Shown here: positions 34,737 through 43,139 of the stretch, in pieces
Layout of the letters: each line of letters opens with the position of its first letter
How positions within the stretch are numbered: position 1 is the stretch's first letter
Assembly: GCF_900091565.1 (NCBI RefSeq)
Contig: NZ_FMCV01000003.1
Location: 124,001 to 188,000, forward strand
Length of the DNA stretch: 64,000 nucleotides
Reading direction: 5' to 3'
From: Micromonospora marina
Lineage (GTDB): Bacteria > Actinomycetota > Actinomycetes > Mycobacteriales > Micromonosporaceae
Notes under the pieces: model-generated
What the model was told of the DNA's origin: nothing
Seen by the model: only the letters and a program-made list of their open reading frames with translations
The model's database searches: none
Made by a program: the position numbers and the translations under genes

Positions 34737-35777
34737 ATGATCCTGACCGTGTGGCGGCTGCTCACCCGCCAGATCGACATCAACCCGGCGCAGGACGACG
34801 CCGTGCTGCGCGAGGCGCGCACGCAGGCGCGGTACGGCTCCGACATCGGACCGGCCCGGAAGGCTCTGGCCGCCACCCGGGACGACTACGACCGCCGGGC
34901 ACGGTACGTCCGTGTGCTGGCCGAGTCGACTGCTCGTGGGCTGGGATCCCGGGTCGACCGTACGACCGGTCGGGTCGACACCGACGCCGCCTGGACCGAT
35001 GGTTGGGCCTCGCGCGCGCCCGCCGATCCGGACGCCCAGCTCGTCCGTGCCCGGTCCCTGATGGCGCGGGCGTGGGGGGTGCGCGGCGGCGACTGGGCCG
35101 CCACCGTCCGTCCGGAGCAGTGGGCCGAGTTCCACCGCCTGCTGGACCTGGCCCGGCAGGTGAACGATCGGGCGATGCGGCTCGCGCCCGAGGACCCCAC
35201 ACCGTGGGTGAACCGGCTGGACATCATGATCGACGAGAGCGCGCCACTGGAGGACGTCGAGGAGACGTGGCGTGAGCTGACCAAGCGGGATCCCTGGCAT
35301 CAGCAGGGCCACGTGCTCAGGCTCACCTACCACTGCCGGAAGTGGAGCGGCTCGCACGAGGCGATGTTCGGCTTCGCCCGCTCGGTCGCCGCCACGGCAC
35401 CCACGGGCTCACCGCTGCTCGTGCTGCCGGTGCGGGCCGCCGCCGAGTGGGCGCTGTGGGAGCAGGAGCGCGCATCCCCGGCCGGCACCGCCGATGAGAT
35501 CAGCCGGCGGTGGCGAGAGGATCCGGTCATGCAGTCGGATCTCGACAACGCGCTGTCCCGGTGGTTCCACCAGCCGGCGACCAGACACGCCGACTGGCTC
35601 GACGACGCCAACTTCCTGGCGTACGGGCTGGTGCGCACCGGCCGCGACGCCGAGGCCGCGCCGGTGTTCGCGTCGATCGGCCGGTACACGACCAGCGTTC
35701 CGTGGTCCTGGTGGGGCCTCGGCCGCGGCGACACCGCCTTTCTCCGAGCCCGTCGCCGCGCCCGCCGCGCCGCCTGA
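34737..35777 (+). CDS. Hypothetical protein, helical-repeat (TPR-like), 346 residues
   Basis: A soluble, all-helical protein with TPR-like spacing (LDLARQVNDRAMRLAPEDPT, RLDIMIDESAPLEDVEETWR, HVLRLTYHCRKWSGSHEAMF). Its starting sequence MILTVWRLLTRQIDINPAQDDAVLREAR recalls large families of actinobacterial proteins of unknown function that track tetratricopeptide folds. No catalytic motif. ATG follows CCATCCCTGATC without a strong ribosome-binding site. Confidence 0.6.
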   Translation: MILTVWRLLTRQIDINPAQDDAVLREARTQARYGSDIGPARKALAATRDDYDRRARYVRVLAESTARGLGSRVDRTTGRVDTDAAWTDGWASRAPADPDAQLVRARSLMARAWGVRGGDWAATVRPEQWAEFHRLLDLARQVNDRAMRLAPEDPTPWVNRLDIMIDESAPLEDVEETWRELTKRDPWHQQGHVLRLTYHCRKWSGSHEAMFGFARSVAATAPTGSPLLVLPVRAAAEWALWEQERASPAGTADEISRRWREDPVMQSDLDNALSRWFHQPATRHADWLDDANFLAYGLVRTGRDAEAAPVFASIGRYTTSVPWSWWGLGRGDTAFLRARRRARRAA

Positions 35778-35851
35778 CCGCCGGCGGTCCGGCTCCGCTG
35801 CTCGCCGGCCGGCGAGCCGACAATGTCGGATCCCGTGGCTATCCTTTCGCG

Positions 35852-36091
35852 GTGTCGTACGCCGATCTGAGTTCCGCCCAGTGGAACGATCTCTCCGACG
35901 GTGCTGCCGGCCGGATCGCCGAGGACATCGCCGCACGGCACGAGCTGACGGTGGTCGGCACGGGCGACAGGGCGTACGCGGGGCTCACCATCGCGACCGC
36001 GTTCCGCGACGAGGATTTCGGCCGGTGGTCCGCCTCCGACGAGGGGTACGCCGACGAGATCCTGACCCGGCCCGTCATCGAGCTGGGCTGA
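35852..36091 (+). CDS. Small acidic hypothetical protein, 79 residues
   Basis: GTG 35852 gives SYADLSSAQWNDLSDGAAGR, then IAARHELTVVGTGDRAYAGL and EGYADEILTRPVIELG. It is acidic and probably a single alpha/beta domain. Codon use fits a genuine gene. I recognise no family. It lies 74 bases after the helical-repeat protein. Confidence 0.45.
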   Translation: MSYADLSSAQWNDLSDGAAGRIAEDIAARHELTVVGTGDRAYAGLTIATAFRDEDFGRWSASDEGYADEILTRPVIELG

Positions 36092-36200
36092 GACCCGGGT
36101 GGGCGCCGCCGGCTCGTCGCGCGTCGGTGGAGCGGCCCGGTCGGGTCGCGCCCGTAGCCGGCGACACGGAGCGGTCAGCCTGCCCACAGCGCCACCTGTC

Positions 36201-36845
36201 ATGCTCGAGGCGATGACCACCGAGCGTCCCCATGGTTCCCGCCGCCCGCGCCGCCGTGCCCCGCGCGTCCTGCTGATCATCGCCGTGCTCGCCGCCGGTG
36301 CGGCGGTCGTGGTACCGCTGCTGTGGCCACCCGGCCCGCGACCGGATTTCCAGCTCCCGGTGGCCTGCGGCGAGACGTGGCGGCTGTCGACCTACCCGGG
36401 GCACGACGACTACGACGTCGACTTCTTCCCGACCTCCGGAAACGCGTGGGGACGGCCGGTGCTGGCCTCCGCCGACGGCACCGTCACGGTGGCGGGGATC
36501 AACGGTTCGCTGGGTGGCCGTACCCCGCAGGATCCGGACGGGCCGCGGGGCCGCGGCGGCGGTTACTGGGTCAAGATCGACCACGGCGGCAAGTGGGAGA
36601 CGCAGTACCTGCATCTGCTCGAACCGCCGTCGGTGCAGGCCGGTCAGCGGGTGGCCCGGGGGGACCAGCTCGGACGGGTGGGCAGCACCGGGAACTCCGG
36701 CGCGCCGCACCTGCACTACGAGCAGCGCCGGGGCTGGGAGAAGGTGGAGGCGTACTTCGACGGCGTACCGTCCGGGATCACGTCCGACGACCGTGCGTAC
36801 TCGGTGCGGCTGACGAGCGCGAACTGCCCGTCGGCCCGCCCGTGA
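36201..36845 (+). CDS. M23-family peptidase (LytM-like), membrane-anchored
   Basis: A basic N-terminus (RPHGSRRPRRRAPRV) precedes one membrane helix (LLIIAVLAAGAAVVVPLLWP) and an extracellular M23 domain: STYPGHDDYDVDFFPTSG carries the first His/Asp zinc ligands, and APHLHYEQRRGW has the HxH pair. It would cut peptidoglycan cross-bridges or act as a regulator. ATG 36213 (MTTERPHG) is an alternative start. Its 3' end overlaps the fragmentary DUF4260 gene on the other strand. Confidence 0.8.
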   Translation: MLEAMTTERPHGSRRPRRRAPRVLLIIAVLAAGAAVVVPLLWPPGPRPDFQLPVACGETWRLSTYPGHDDYDVDFFPTSGNAWGRPVLASADGTVTVAGINGSLGGRTPQDPDGPRGRGGGYWVKIDHGGKWETQYLHLLEPPSVQAGQRVARGDQLGRVGSTGNSGAPHLHYEQRRGWEKVEAYFDGVPSGITSDDRAYSVRLTSANCPSARP

Positions 36846-37074
36846 CCGGAGCCGTCGGCGGACGCGCCGGCACGCCGCGCCCTACGATCCGGCCGAGGTG
36901 GGTGTGCTCGAACCCCCGAGTGGTCTTGAGGCCGTGACCCAGGGCACGATCGACGGCGATGTGGAGCGCCCACGCGACGGCCAGGACTCCGAGCCAGTCG
37001 ATCCGGTCGCCGGATGCGGCCGCCGCCACTGCCACCCCGCCGAGCGCCGCCGGCAGCGTGTACGAGTGCGCCAC
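36778..37074 (-). pseudogene. DUF4260 fragment, truncated at its 5' end
   Basis: Residues AHSYTLPAALGGVAVAA ... VAWALHIAVDRALGHGLKTT ... EHTHLGRIV match the second half of DUF4260 membrane proteins, which normally have about 45 more N-terminal residues. Upstream the frame reaches only GCQNVAHSY before entering the perfect hairpin at 37080-37116. The C-terminus runs past the normal family end in a low-complexity tail overlapping the M23 gene. I read it as a decayed gene cut by whatever brought in the hairpin. Confidence 0.6.
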
Positions 37075-37079
37075 GTTTT

Positions 37080-37116
37080 GACATCCTCTCCGTCCTTCCG
37101 GGCCGGAGAGGATGTC
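37080..37116. terminator. Strong hairpin ending the HMGS-ligase operon; possible mobile-element scar
   Basis: Arms GACATCCTCTCC and GGAGAGGATGTC are perfect 12-bp complements around a 13-base loop, four bases past the stop of the AMP ligase. No T tract follows, as is common for actinobacterial bidirectional terminators. The arm sequence also resembles the imperfect hairpins at ends of IS200/IS605-type elements (from memory), so it may be a remnant of one. Confidence 0.6.
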
Positions 37117-37120
37117 GAGG

Positions 37121-38605
37121 TCAGCCGCCGAAACGTTGCCGCAACTGGTACTTCAGCACCTTGCCGGTGCCTCCCCGGGGCAGCGCGTCGAGGCGGTGGA
37201 TGCGGGCGGGCACCTGGTGCGGCTCCAGCCGCTGCGCGAGGAACGCGGCGAGCGTCGCGTCGTCCAGGGCCGGGTCGGCCGCCACGACGGCGGCGACGAC
37301 CTCGCCGTGCTCCGGGTCGGGCAGCGCGAGGACTGTGGCCTCGCGTACCGAGGGGTGGTCGTAGAGCGCGGCCTCGACCTCCAGCGACGACACGAGCTTC
37401 CCGTCGGTGGTGATGACGTCGGTCATCCGGTCGAACAGGAACAGCTCGCCGTCGGCGGTGGCGCGTCCGAGGTCACGGGTACGCGTCCATCCACCGGCGT
37501 GCACGCGGGCGTTGAGTGCCTGGTCGAGGTACAGCCGCTTGGGCGCCTCGCAGCGCAGCCACACCTCGCCGAGCTCGCCCGGCGGCAGCGGCTCGCCCTG
37601 CGGGTCGACGACACGCATCTCGGTGCCGCGTCCGGGGCGCCCCAGCCACATCGGCCGATCCGGGTCGACGTTGCCCAGGATGATCGCCGGCACCGCCTCG
37701 GACTGCGCGTACGCGTTGGCGATGGTGGCGTTCGGCATGGCCGCGAGGAGGTCGCGGGCGATGCGCGGCGGCATGATCGCCGACGCGTTGCCGATGGTCT
37801 TGACCGAGCTGAGGTCGTAGCGGTCCTGCGGGCGGATGGCGGCGAGCCGGATCGCGGTCCACGGCGTGAGGATGAGCGTCGCGCAGCCGTTCGTGGCGAG
37901 CAGGCGGGCGATCTCCTCCGGGTCGTCGGGGGAGCACACGATCAGCGGGGACGGCGTCGTGGTGGCCAGCACCGCGACAGTCGTCGCGCTCGACGTGGTG
38001 CCCAGCGGCATCGGTGCGAGCAGCGGCGCGGGGTCGACCAGCTGCCCGAGGGCGGCGGACCCGCGCCCGTACGTCAGGTTGCCGTGCGGGTTGGTGAACG
38101 GCTTGGCCGGGCCGGTGGTGCCGGAGGTGTAGAGAATGTCGGAGATGTCGTCGGGGGTGACGCCGGTGTCGATGTCGCCGGTGTCGCCCTGGTCGAGGTC
38201 CGCGACGACCACCGACCAGCGTCCGGCGTCGTCCCGCCACGGCGGCAGCGCCGCGCCGCGGATCACCCCGGCCACCGCGCACTGGTCGAACCGGCGGCGC
38301 AGCTCCACCGCCGGCATCGTGTCGTTCACGTGTACGGCGGTGGCCCCGGCCTTGAGTACGCCCAGGTAGGCGACGGCGTAGTCGATCCAGTCGTCGCCGC
38401 CGAACAGCAGCGCCACCCGGGCGCCCCGGCCGGTGCCGCCGAGCCGGTCGAGCACCGCGCGGGCGACGGCGTTCGAGCGTCGGTCCCAGTCCCGGTAGGT
38501 GATCGCCGTCTTGCCGCGGACGTTTATCGCCTCCTGCTCGGGCATCAGGCCGGTGCGGTGCCGGAGCAGGTCGGGCACGACGACCGCGGACGTGGGCACA
38601 CTCAT
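37121..38605 (-). CDS. AMP-dependent acyl-CoA/acyl-ACP ligase of the polyketide cluster
   Basis: A 494-residue ANL-superfamily enzyme. The P-loop-like motif is LYTSGTTGPAKPFTNP near residue 160, the ATP motif NAYAQSEAVPAIIL near 300, the ribose Asp is in TRTRDLGRATADGELFLFDR near 390, and the catalytic Lys is in GGTGKVLKYQLRQ. It lies 23 bases after the HMGS gene in one operon. It could prime an ACP with an unusual starter or supply an acyl-CoA; substrate residues cannot be read. Unusual: no carrier protein is encoded with it. Confidence 0.85.
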   Translation of the reverse strand: MSVPTSAVVVPDLLRHRTGLMPEQEAINVRGKTAITYRDWDRRSNAVARAVLDRLGGTGRGARVALLFGGDDWIDYAVAYLGVLKAGATAVHVNDTMPAVELRRRFDQCAVAGVIRGAALPPWRDDAGRWSVVVADLDQGDTGDIDTGVTPDDISDILYTSGTTGPAKPFTNPHGNLTYGRGSAALGQLVDPAPLLAPMPLGTTSSATTVAVLATTTPSPLIVCSPDDPEEIARLLATNGCATLILTPWTAIRLAAIRPQDRYDLSSVKTIGNASAIMPPRIARDLLAAMPNATIANAYAQSEAVPAIILGNVDPDRPMWLGRPGRGTEMRVVDPQGEPLPPGELGEVWLRCEAPKRLYLDQALNARVHAGGWTRTRDLGRATADGELFLFDRMTDVITTDGKLVSSLEVEAALYDHPSVREATVLALPDPEHGEVVAAVVAADPALDDATLAAFLAQRLEPHQVPARIHRLDALPRGGTGKVLKYQLRQRFGG

Positions 38606-38628
38606 GGGTCCTCCCTCGGATGGTGCGC

Positions 38629-39870
38629 TCAACTCCACCGGTACACGCGGTGGAAGTCTTCGATCCGGTCGAGCAGCAGCAGGCCCCGGCCGGCCACGTG
38701 GCTGTCCAGCACGGAACGGTAGGGGGCGGTGTCCAGGACGGCGTCGCGGACACCGAAGGCACGGTCGGCGGTGTGCCGGTTCCAGTCGTCGAACTCGGCG
38801 ACGGTGAGCCGGCGGCGTTCCTCGACGGCGCGGGCGAGCGGGCGGGCCGCGAGCCGGTCGGCGGCCCGCTCCGTGACGACTCCGCTGAAGAACTCGGACC
38901 CGCAGCCGGAGCCGTAGGAGAACAGGCCGATCCGGCGGGCCACTGTGAAGTCGGCGTGGTCGATCAGCGAGCAGAGCGCGAGGTAGAGCGAACCGGAGTA
39001 GAGGTTGCCGATCTGGCTCGTGTACGACAGCGACGGGGCCACCCGCGCCGCGAAGTCCCTGTCGATGTCGGCCGGTGGCATGCGCGTGGTCTTGCGCAGC
39101 AGCGTACGGTGGGCGCCCTTGACCATCCCGGCGAAGGGGATGTGGAAGACGAGGTGGTCGAACGTGGTGACGATGTCGGCGCCCTCGACCCGGTCCCGGT
39201 AGGCGGCGAAGCAACGCTCCAGACAGGTGAGGTAGGCGAGCAGGGACAGGTCGGAGTTCACCACGTCGACGTCCGGGCGGGGCCGTAGCGTGTCCATCAC
39301 CTCCTGGGTGTGGTAACCGCTGGCGCCCAGGTCGAGCCGCAGCACGTCGGGCGTACGGCTGACCAGCATCGCGACCGCCCCGGCGCCCTCCGACGGCTCG
39401 AAGTAGCTGCCGGCCGCCGCGACGCCGGCGATGTCGGTGGCGACCACGAGCGCCCGCGCGTCCGGGGCCGGGCTCGCGGCGATGATCGCCGCCGCGCTCT
39501 GCAGGGCGGCGGTGCCGCCGTAGCAGGCGTGCTTGACCTCGAACGACCGGCAGCGCGGCGGCAGGCCGAGGAGGTCGTGGACGTAGGTGCTGATCGGTTT
39601 GCCGAAGTCCAGCCCCGACTCGGTGGCGACCACCACAAGTTCGATCGCCTCCCGCTGCTCCGGCGACAGCGCGTCGACCAGCGGGCGGGCGGCGTTGACC
39701 GCGTGGGTCACCTGGTCCTCGCACGGCAGGCTCACCGACCGGCTGCGCATCATCAGGTTCGGCAGCCGCGACGGGTCCAGGCCGCGCGCCTCGAACAGGC
39801 CGGGCACGTCGACGTACGCCCGCCCGGGGTAGACGTGGAGATCCTCGATGCCGACCGCCGTGGTGATCAT
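38629..39870 (-). CDS. HMG-CoA synthase homologue for polyketide beta-branching (HMGS)
   Basis: A 413-residue PksG-type enzyme. The catalytic triad is visible: Glu in VVATESGLDFGKPIS near 84, Cys116 in VKHACYGGTAAL, His in HLVFHIPFAGMVKGAHR near 240. PksG homologues add an acetyl unit from an ACP to the beta-keto group of a growing polyketide, starting the HMGS/ECH1/ECH2 route to methyl or exomethylene branches. ECH1 is at 45371-46129 and ECH2 is built into the PKS at about 57700-58430. One of the cluster palindromes lies 76 bases upstream. Confidence 0.93.
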   Translation of the reverse strand: MITTAVGIEDLHVYPGRAYVDVPGLFEARGLDPSRLPNLMMRSRSVSLPCEDQVTHAVNAARPLVDALSPEQREAIELVVVATESGLDFGKPISTYVHDLLGLPPRCRSFEVKHACYGGTAALQSAAAIIAASPAPDARALVVATDIAGVAAAGSYFEPSEGAGAVAMLVSRTPDVLRLDLGASGYHTQEVMDTLRPRPDVDVVNSDLSLLAYLTCLERCFAAYRDRVEGADIVTTFDHLVFHIPFAGMVKGAHRTLLRKTTRMPPADIDRDFAARVAPSLSYTSQIGNLYSGSLYLALCSLIDHADFTVARRIGLFSYGSGCGSEFFSGVVTERAADRLAARPLARAVEERRRLTVAEFDDWNRHTADRAFGVRDAVLDTAPYRSVLDSHVAGRGLLLLDRIEDFHRVYRWS

Positions 39871-39945
39871 CCTCGGTCCTCTCCTCTTCGTGGATCCCTC
39901 ACCGTCGCGGTCCCTGACGTTGTACGACCGACGGCCGGGCGTGTC

Positions 39946-39961
39946 TGCTCAGAGTTGAGCG
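39946..39961. promoter_or_regulatory. Cluster palindrome upstream of the HMGS operon
   Basis: TGCTCAGAGTTGAGCG is a TGCTC-N6-GAGC(A) inverted repeat. The 13-base stretch GCGTGTCTGCTCA around its left arm is identical to that before the gene at 46136-47014, which implies a shared regulator or promoter. Confidence 0.7.
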
Positions 39962-39996
39962 CCCGCGATCGGCCCGGCCGGTTACCATCCCGGGTC

Positions 39997-40536
39997 ATGA
40001 CGAGATACGTCGCTCTGTTGCGCGCGGTGAACATCGGTGGCGGTAGCTCGATGGTGATGACGGAGCTGAAAGAGGTCTTCGTCTCCTGCGGCTTCGACGG
40101 CGTGGCCACGTACATCCAGAGTGGCAACGTCGTGTTCGGCTGCCCGGAGACCGACGAGGTCGCGATCCTGGCCGAGATCGACAGGGGCATCAAGCAGCGG
40201 TGGGGCCGTGACGTGCCGGTGCTGCTGCGCAGCCTGGCCGAACTCGACGCGATGATCGCCGCCAACCCGTATCTCGACGTCCAGACGGATCACACGAAGC
40301 TGCTCGTCACGATGCTCGCCAGCGATCCCGGCGCGGACAAGCAGGCGGCGCTCGCCGCTCCGCCCGGCGAGACCGGCACGCTGACGTTGCTCGGCCGGGA
40401 CGTGTTCGTGCACGTCCCCGACGGGTACGGGCGCAGCAAGCTCAGCAACGCCTTCGTGGAGAAGCGGACCGGCGTGGTCGGGACGACGCGCAACTGGCGC
40501 TCGGTGCTGAAGCTGCGCGACATGGCGGCGGCCTGA
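39997..40536 (+). CDS. DUF1697 family protein
   Basis: A 179-residue protein starting at ATG 39997: TRYVALLRAVNIGGGSSMVM, FDGVATYIQSGNVVFGCPET, and the C-terminal KLSNAFVEKRTGVVGTTRNW typical of DUF1697. The family function is unknown, and it is widespread outside biosynthetic clusters. Its orientation opposes the HMGS operon. It is probably a bystander. Confidence 0.88.
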   Translation: MTRYVALLRAVNIGGGSSMVMTELKEVFVSCGFDGVATYIQSGNVVFGCPETDEVAILAEIDRGIKQRWGRDVPVLLRSLAELDAMIAANPYLDVQTDHTKLLVTMLASDPGADKQAALAAPPGETGTLTLLGRDVFVHVPDGYGRSKLSNAFVEKRTGVVGTTRNWRSVLKLRDMAAA

Positions 40537-40547
40537 CCGCGTACCCG

Positions 40548-41828
40548 TCACCGGGGGCCTACCACCGACGGGCCGGACACGGCCCCCGAGGCGCTGTCGC
40601 CGGCGTCGGCGGCCGGCCAGAACCGGTCCGCCGACGACAGCAGCGGACCGGTCAGAAGCGTGGTGACCAGCGCCATGATGAGCAGGGCGAGGAACAGCGG
40701 CGGGCTGAGGATGCCGGCCTGGAACGCGACCTGGAGCACGATGAGCTCGGTGAGCCCGCGCGTGTTCAGCAGGATGCCGATCCGGATGGCCTCCGCGGGC
40801 GAGCAGCCGCCGAGCCGGCTACCGAGATAGCCGCCGCCGATCTTTCCGGCCAGGCCGAGGACGAGGACGACGACCACCAGCGACCACGGCGTGCTGGCGA
40901 CCGCGCCGGTCAGCGCGGTGAGCCCGGCGCTGACGAAGAAGATCGGTAGCAGCGACCGCCCGAGCCGCGACACGGTGGCGGTCGGCGCGTCCCAGGGCTC
41001 GCCGGGCGGCACCGCCAGGCCGACCAGGATCGCGCCGAACACCGCGGTCAGTCCGAGCTGGTGGATGCCGAAGCCGACCACGAGAGCCACTACGCCGAGC
41101 ACGACGGCGCCGGCGGCGGGCCACCGGCCGCACCACAGTGCCGGCCGGCCGCGGCGCAGCACCCATCGGATCCCGCCGGCCAGCAGCAACGCTCCGGCGA
41201 GGACGGCCATCGCGCGCCCGAAGGTCGCCGGATCCCCGGCGCCCAGGCCGACGGCCAGGGACAGCAGCAGCCAGCCGACGACGTCGACGACCACGGCGGC
41301 GGCCAGCGCGAGGGCCCCGGCCGCCGTCTCCGTCAGGCCCCGCTCGGTGAGCAGCCGCGCCAGCACCGGTACGGCGGTGATGGACAGCGTGACCGCGACG
41401 CCCAGCACGAAGGCCGGCATCGGCGCGTCGCCGCGTACGGCCGGGCCGGCGACGAACTGGACCCACAACGCGACGAGCACGCCGCAGACCAGCGCCGGAA
41501 CGAGCGCCCCGGCGGTCACCCAGGCCAGCCTGCGGTCGTCGCGCGCCGGCCCGACCCGCAGCTCCCGCGCGAGGCCCACCAGGAAGAGCACGAGCGCGCC
41601 CTCGGCGACCAGGCGCAGGAGTGCGCGTACGTCCTCCGGCAGCACCGCCGCCAGCCCGTCGTGACCGGCGGACAGGACGATGGTCGGGCCGACGAGGAGA
41701 CCGGCGACGATTTCCCCGATCACCGGCGGCTGCCGCAACAGCCGCGCCGTGGCGCGTCCGATCCCGCCGACGAGCAGCAGCGCCACGAGCAGGGCGGCTC
41801 CGTGCAGGAGGAGCAGGACGCTGCTCAT
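40548..41828 (-). CDS. CPA2-type cation/proton antiporter (KefB-like)
   Basis: A 426-residue, 12- to 13-helix antiporter: IGRATARLLRQPPVIGEIVAG near 23, ALVLFLVGLARELRVGP near 80, the unwound-helix region LSITAVPVLARLLTERGLTE near 150 and LLNTRGLTELIVLQVAFQAG near 358. The soluble C-terminal nucleotide-binding domain of KefB is absent. ATG 41828 overlaps the Crp stop (ATGA), so both are made together. In biosynthetic clusters such antiporters often serve in self-resistance or export, which is inference here. Confidence 0.82.
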   Translation of the reverse strand: MSSVLLLLHGAALLVALLLVGGIGRATARLLRQPPVIGEIVAGLLVGPTIVLSAGHDGLAAVLPEDVRALLRLVAEGALVLFLVGLARELRVGPARDDRRLAWVTAGALVPALVCGVLVALWVQFVAGPAVRGDAPMPAFVLGVAVTLSITAVPVLARLLTERGLTETAAGALALAAAVVVDVVGWLLLSLAVGLGAGDPATFGRAMAVLAGALLLAGGIRWVLRRGRPALWCGRWPAAGAVVLGVVALVVGFGIHQLGLTAVFGAILVGLAVPPGEPWDAPTATVSRLGRSLLPIFFVSAGLTALTGAVASTPWSLVVVVLVLGLAGKIGGGYLGSRLGGCSPAEAIRIGILLNTRGLTELIVLQVAFQAGILSPPLFLALLIMALVTTLLTGPLLSSADRFWPAADAGDSASGAVSGPSVVGPR

Positions 41829-42586
41829 GCGGACAGCTCGCGGTCGCCGCGCAGCAGGCGTGCGCCGTTCACCGGCCGGATCGGGTCGGTGCCCCACCGG
41901 ACGGGCTCGTACTGGCCGCACTCCACGTAGCGGGTCAGCGCCGGTTCGTTGATCAGGAGATATCCGCCGGGCAGCTGATCCACCAGCTTCGCCGCGCGGA
42001 AGTGCTTGAGGAACAGCCCGACGCGGGACCGGGTGGTGCCGACCATGCTGGCCAGCTCCTCCTGGGTGATCTTCGCGTCGATCTGCATGCCGAGGTTGAG
42101 CCGCCGGCCCACCTTCCGGGCGAGTCGCAGCAGGGTCGCGGCCAGCCGGTGCTCGCTGTCCATGGTGACCAGTTGGGTGATGGCCTGCTGCTGGTCGAGC
42201 AGCTTGGCCATGAGGAACCGGGTGAAGTGCCAGTTGAGCTGCTCGTCGCTGCTGAGCAGGTCGAACAGCTTCGCCGAGTTGACTCTCCTGATCACACTGT
42301 CGCGCATGGCCCGGGCGGTGTCGTGGCGTGGCCCGCCGAGCAGGCCGAGTTCACCGAACATGTCGCCCCGCGTGTGAATCGACAGCAGGCACTGCTTGCC
42401 GTCGGCGGAGGACGCGATGGTCTTGAACTGACCGACCTCCACGAGGTACATCCGCAGATCGTGGTCGCCGGAGTTGTACGCGGCCCCGCCTCGCGGGACG
42501 TGTGTGCGGACGGCGAAAGTCGGGTCGTCCCGGATCAGCCGATGCAGCTCGTTACGCAAACTTGTGGTGGCGCCGGCGATTCGCAA
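41825..42586 (-). CDS. Crp/Fnr-family transcriptional regulator
   Basis: A 253-residue regulator with a cyclic-nucleotide-binding-like N-terminal barrel (LVEVGQFKTIASSADGKQCL, TRGDMFGELGLLGGPRHD) and a winged helix (KITQEELASMVGTTRSRVGLFLKHFRAAKLV) whose recognition helix is TRSRVGLFLKHF. No Cys cluster for an Fe-S centre is present, and the classical cAMP-contact residues are only partly kept. The palindromes found upstream of the cluster operons have the TGNNN-N6-NNNCA layout of Crp/Fnr sites, so this protein is the leading candidate pathway regulator. Confidence 0.85.
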   Translation of the reverse strand: MRIAGATTSLRNELHRLIRDDPTFAVRTHVPRGGAAYNSGDHDLRMYLVEVGQFKTIASSADGKQCLLSIHTRGDMFGELGLLGGPRHDTARAMRDSVIRRVNSAKLFDLLSSDEQLNWHFTRFLMAKLLDQQQAITQLVTMDSEHRLAATLLRLARKVGRRLNLGMQIDAKITQEELASMVGTTRSRVGLFLKHFRAAKLVDQLPGGYLLINEPALTRYVECGQYEPVRWGTDPIRPVNGARLLRGDRELSA

Positions 42587-43139
42587 GGAGGCCTCCTGGC
42601 ACCCGATGTCGTGGCTCGGGCGTGTTGTCAGGTTCCTGATCGTTCGCTGGTGAAATGCGTGACGCTATCAATCGTTGACGGGGCAGCCGCAACACCGGCA
42701 AATAGTCTTTAGCCGGGTGTCGGCATTCTGTCTGAATTGCAATGCGGCCCGTGCCGGCCGTTCGTGCCGTTGGTTGCGCTCGGCAAGCCGTGCACCCTCC
42801 GATGTGGCGGTCTGCCCACGTTTCCCCAGGCAGAGACGTTTCTGATGGGTGGCATCATGGCGCGGCCTGCGCTGTCCATCCATCCGCAGTGTCTGGTTTC
42901 TCCCGGGTTCGGCACGCGTTCATCCAGTGAAGCAAATGCATGCAAGGGGCCTTTCGGAGGGCGCGGGTGAGGGGTGCGCACACCGCTTGATTGAGCGGTG
43001 TTAATGGCCGCCGTCATCGTAACTAATTGGGTGACAGGTGTCTACGCAGAGCAATGACCAGGCATTTCCACCTCCGTCCGGTTCGTAGCGGGTGATTGTC
43101 AGCGGAATGGGAGTCGGCTGGCCTTTTTAAGGATTTAGG
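42587..43139. other. 553-base noncoding region upstream of the crp-type gene
   Basis: Lower in GC than its surroundings and without convincing coding. It contains a perfect 8-bp hairpin (ACACCGCT, loop TGATTG, AGCGGTGT at 42980-43001), which may terminate the AT-ER message, and an A/T-rich GTAACTAATTGGG element near 43018. None of the three-member cluster palindrome was found here. The length suggests a complex promoter or a small RNA. Confidence 0.45.
42980..43001. terminator. Hairpin downstream of the AT-ER gene
   Basis: Perfect 8-bp arms with a six-base loop, about 140 bases past the AT-ER stop. It is followed on the minus strand by no T tract. It could be a terminator or a regulator site. 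Confidence 0.35.

Noticed and set aside
42709..43017. Minus-strand open frame of 102 codons with an ATG in an A/T-rich context
   Set aside because: Third-position composition is not that of a gene here, and the product shows no secondary-structure pattern.
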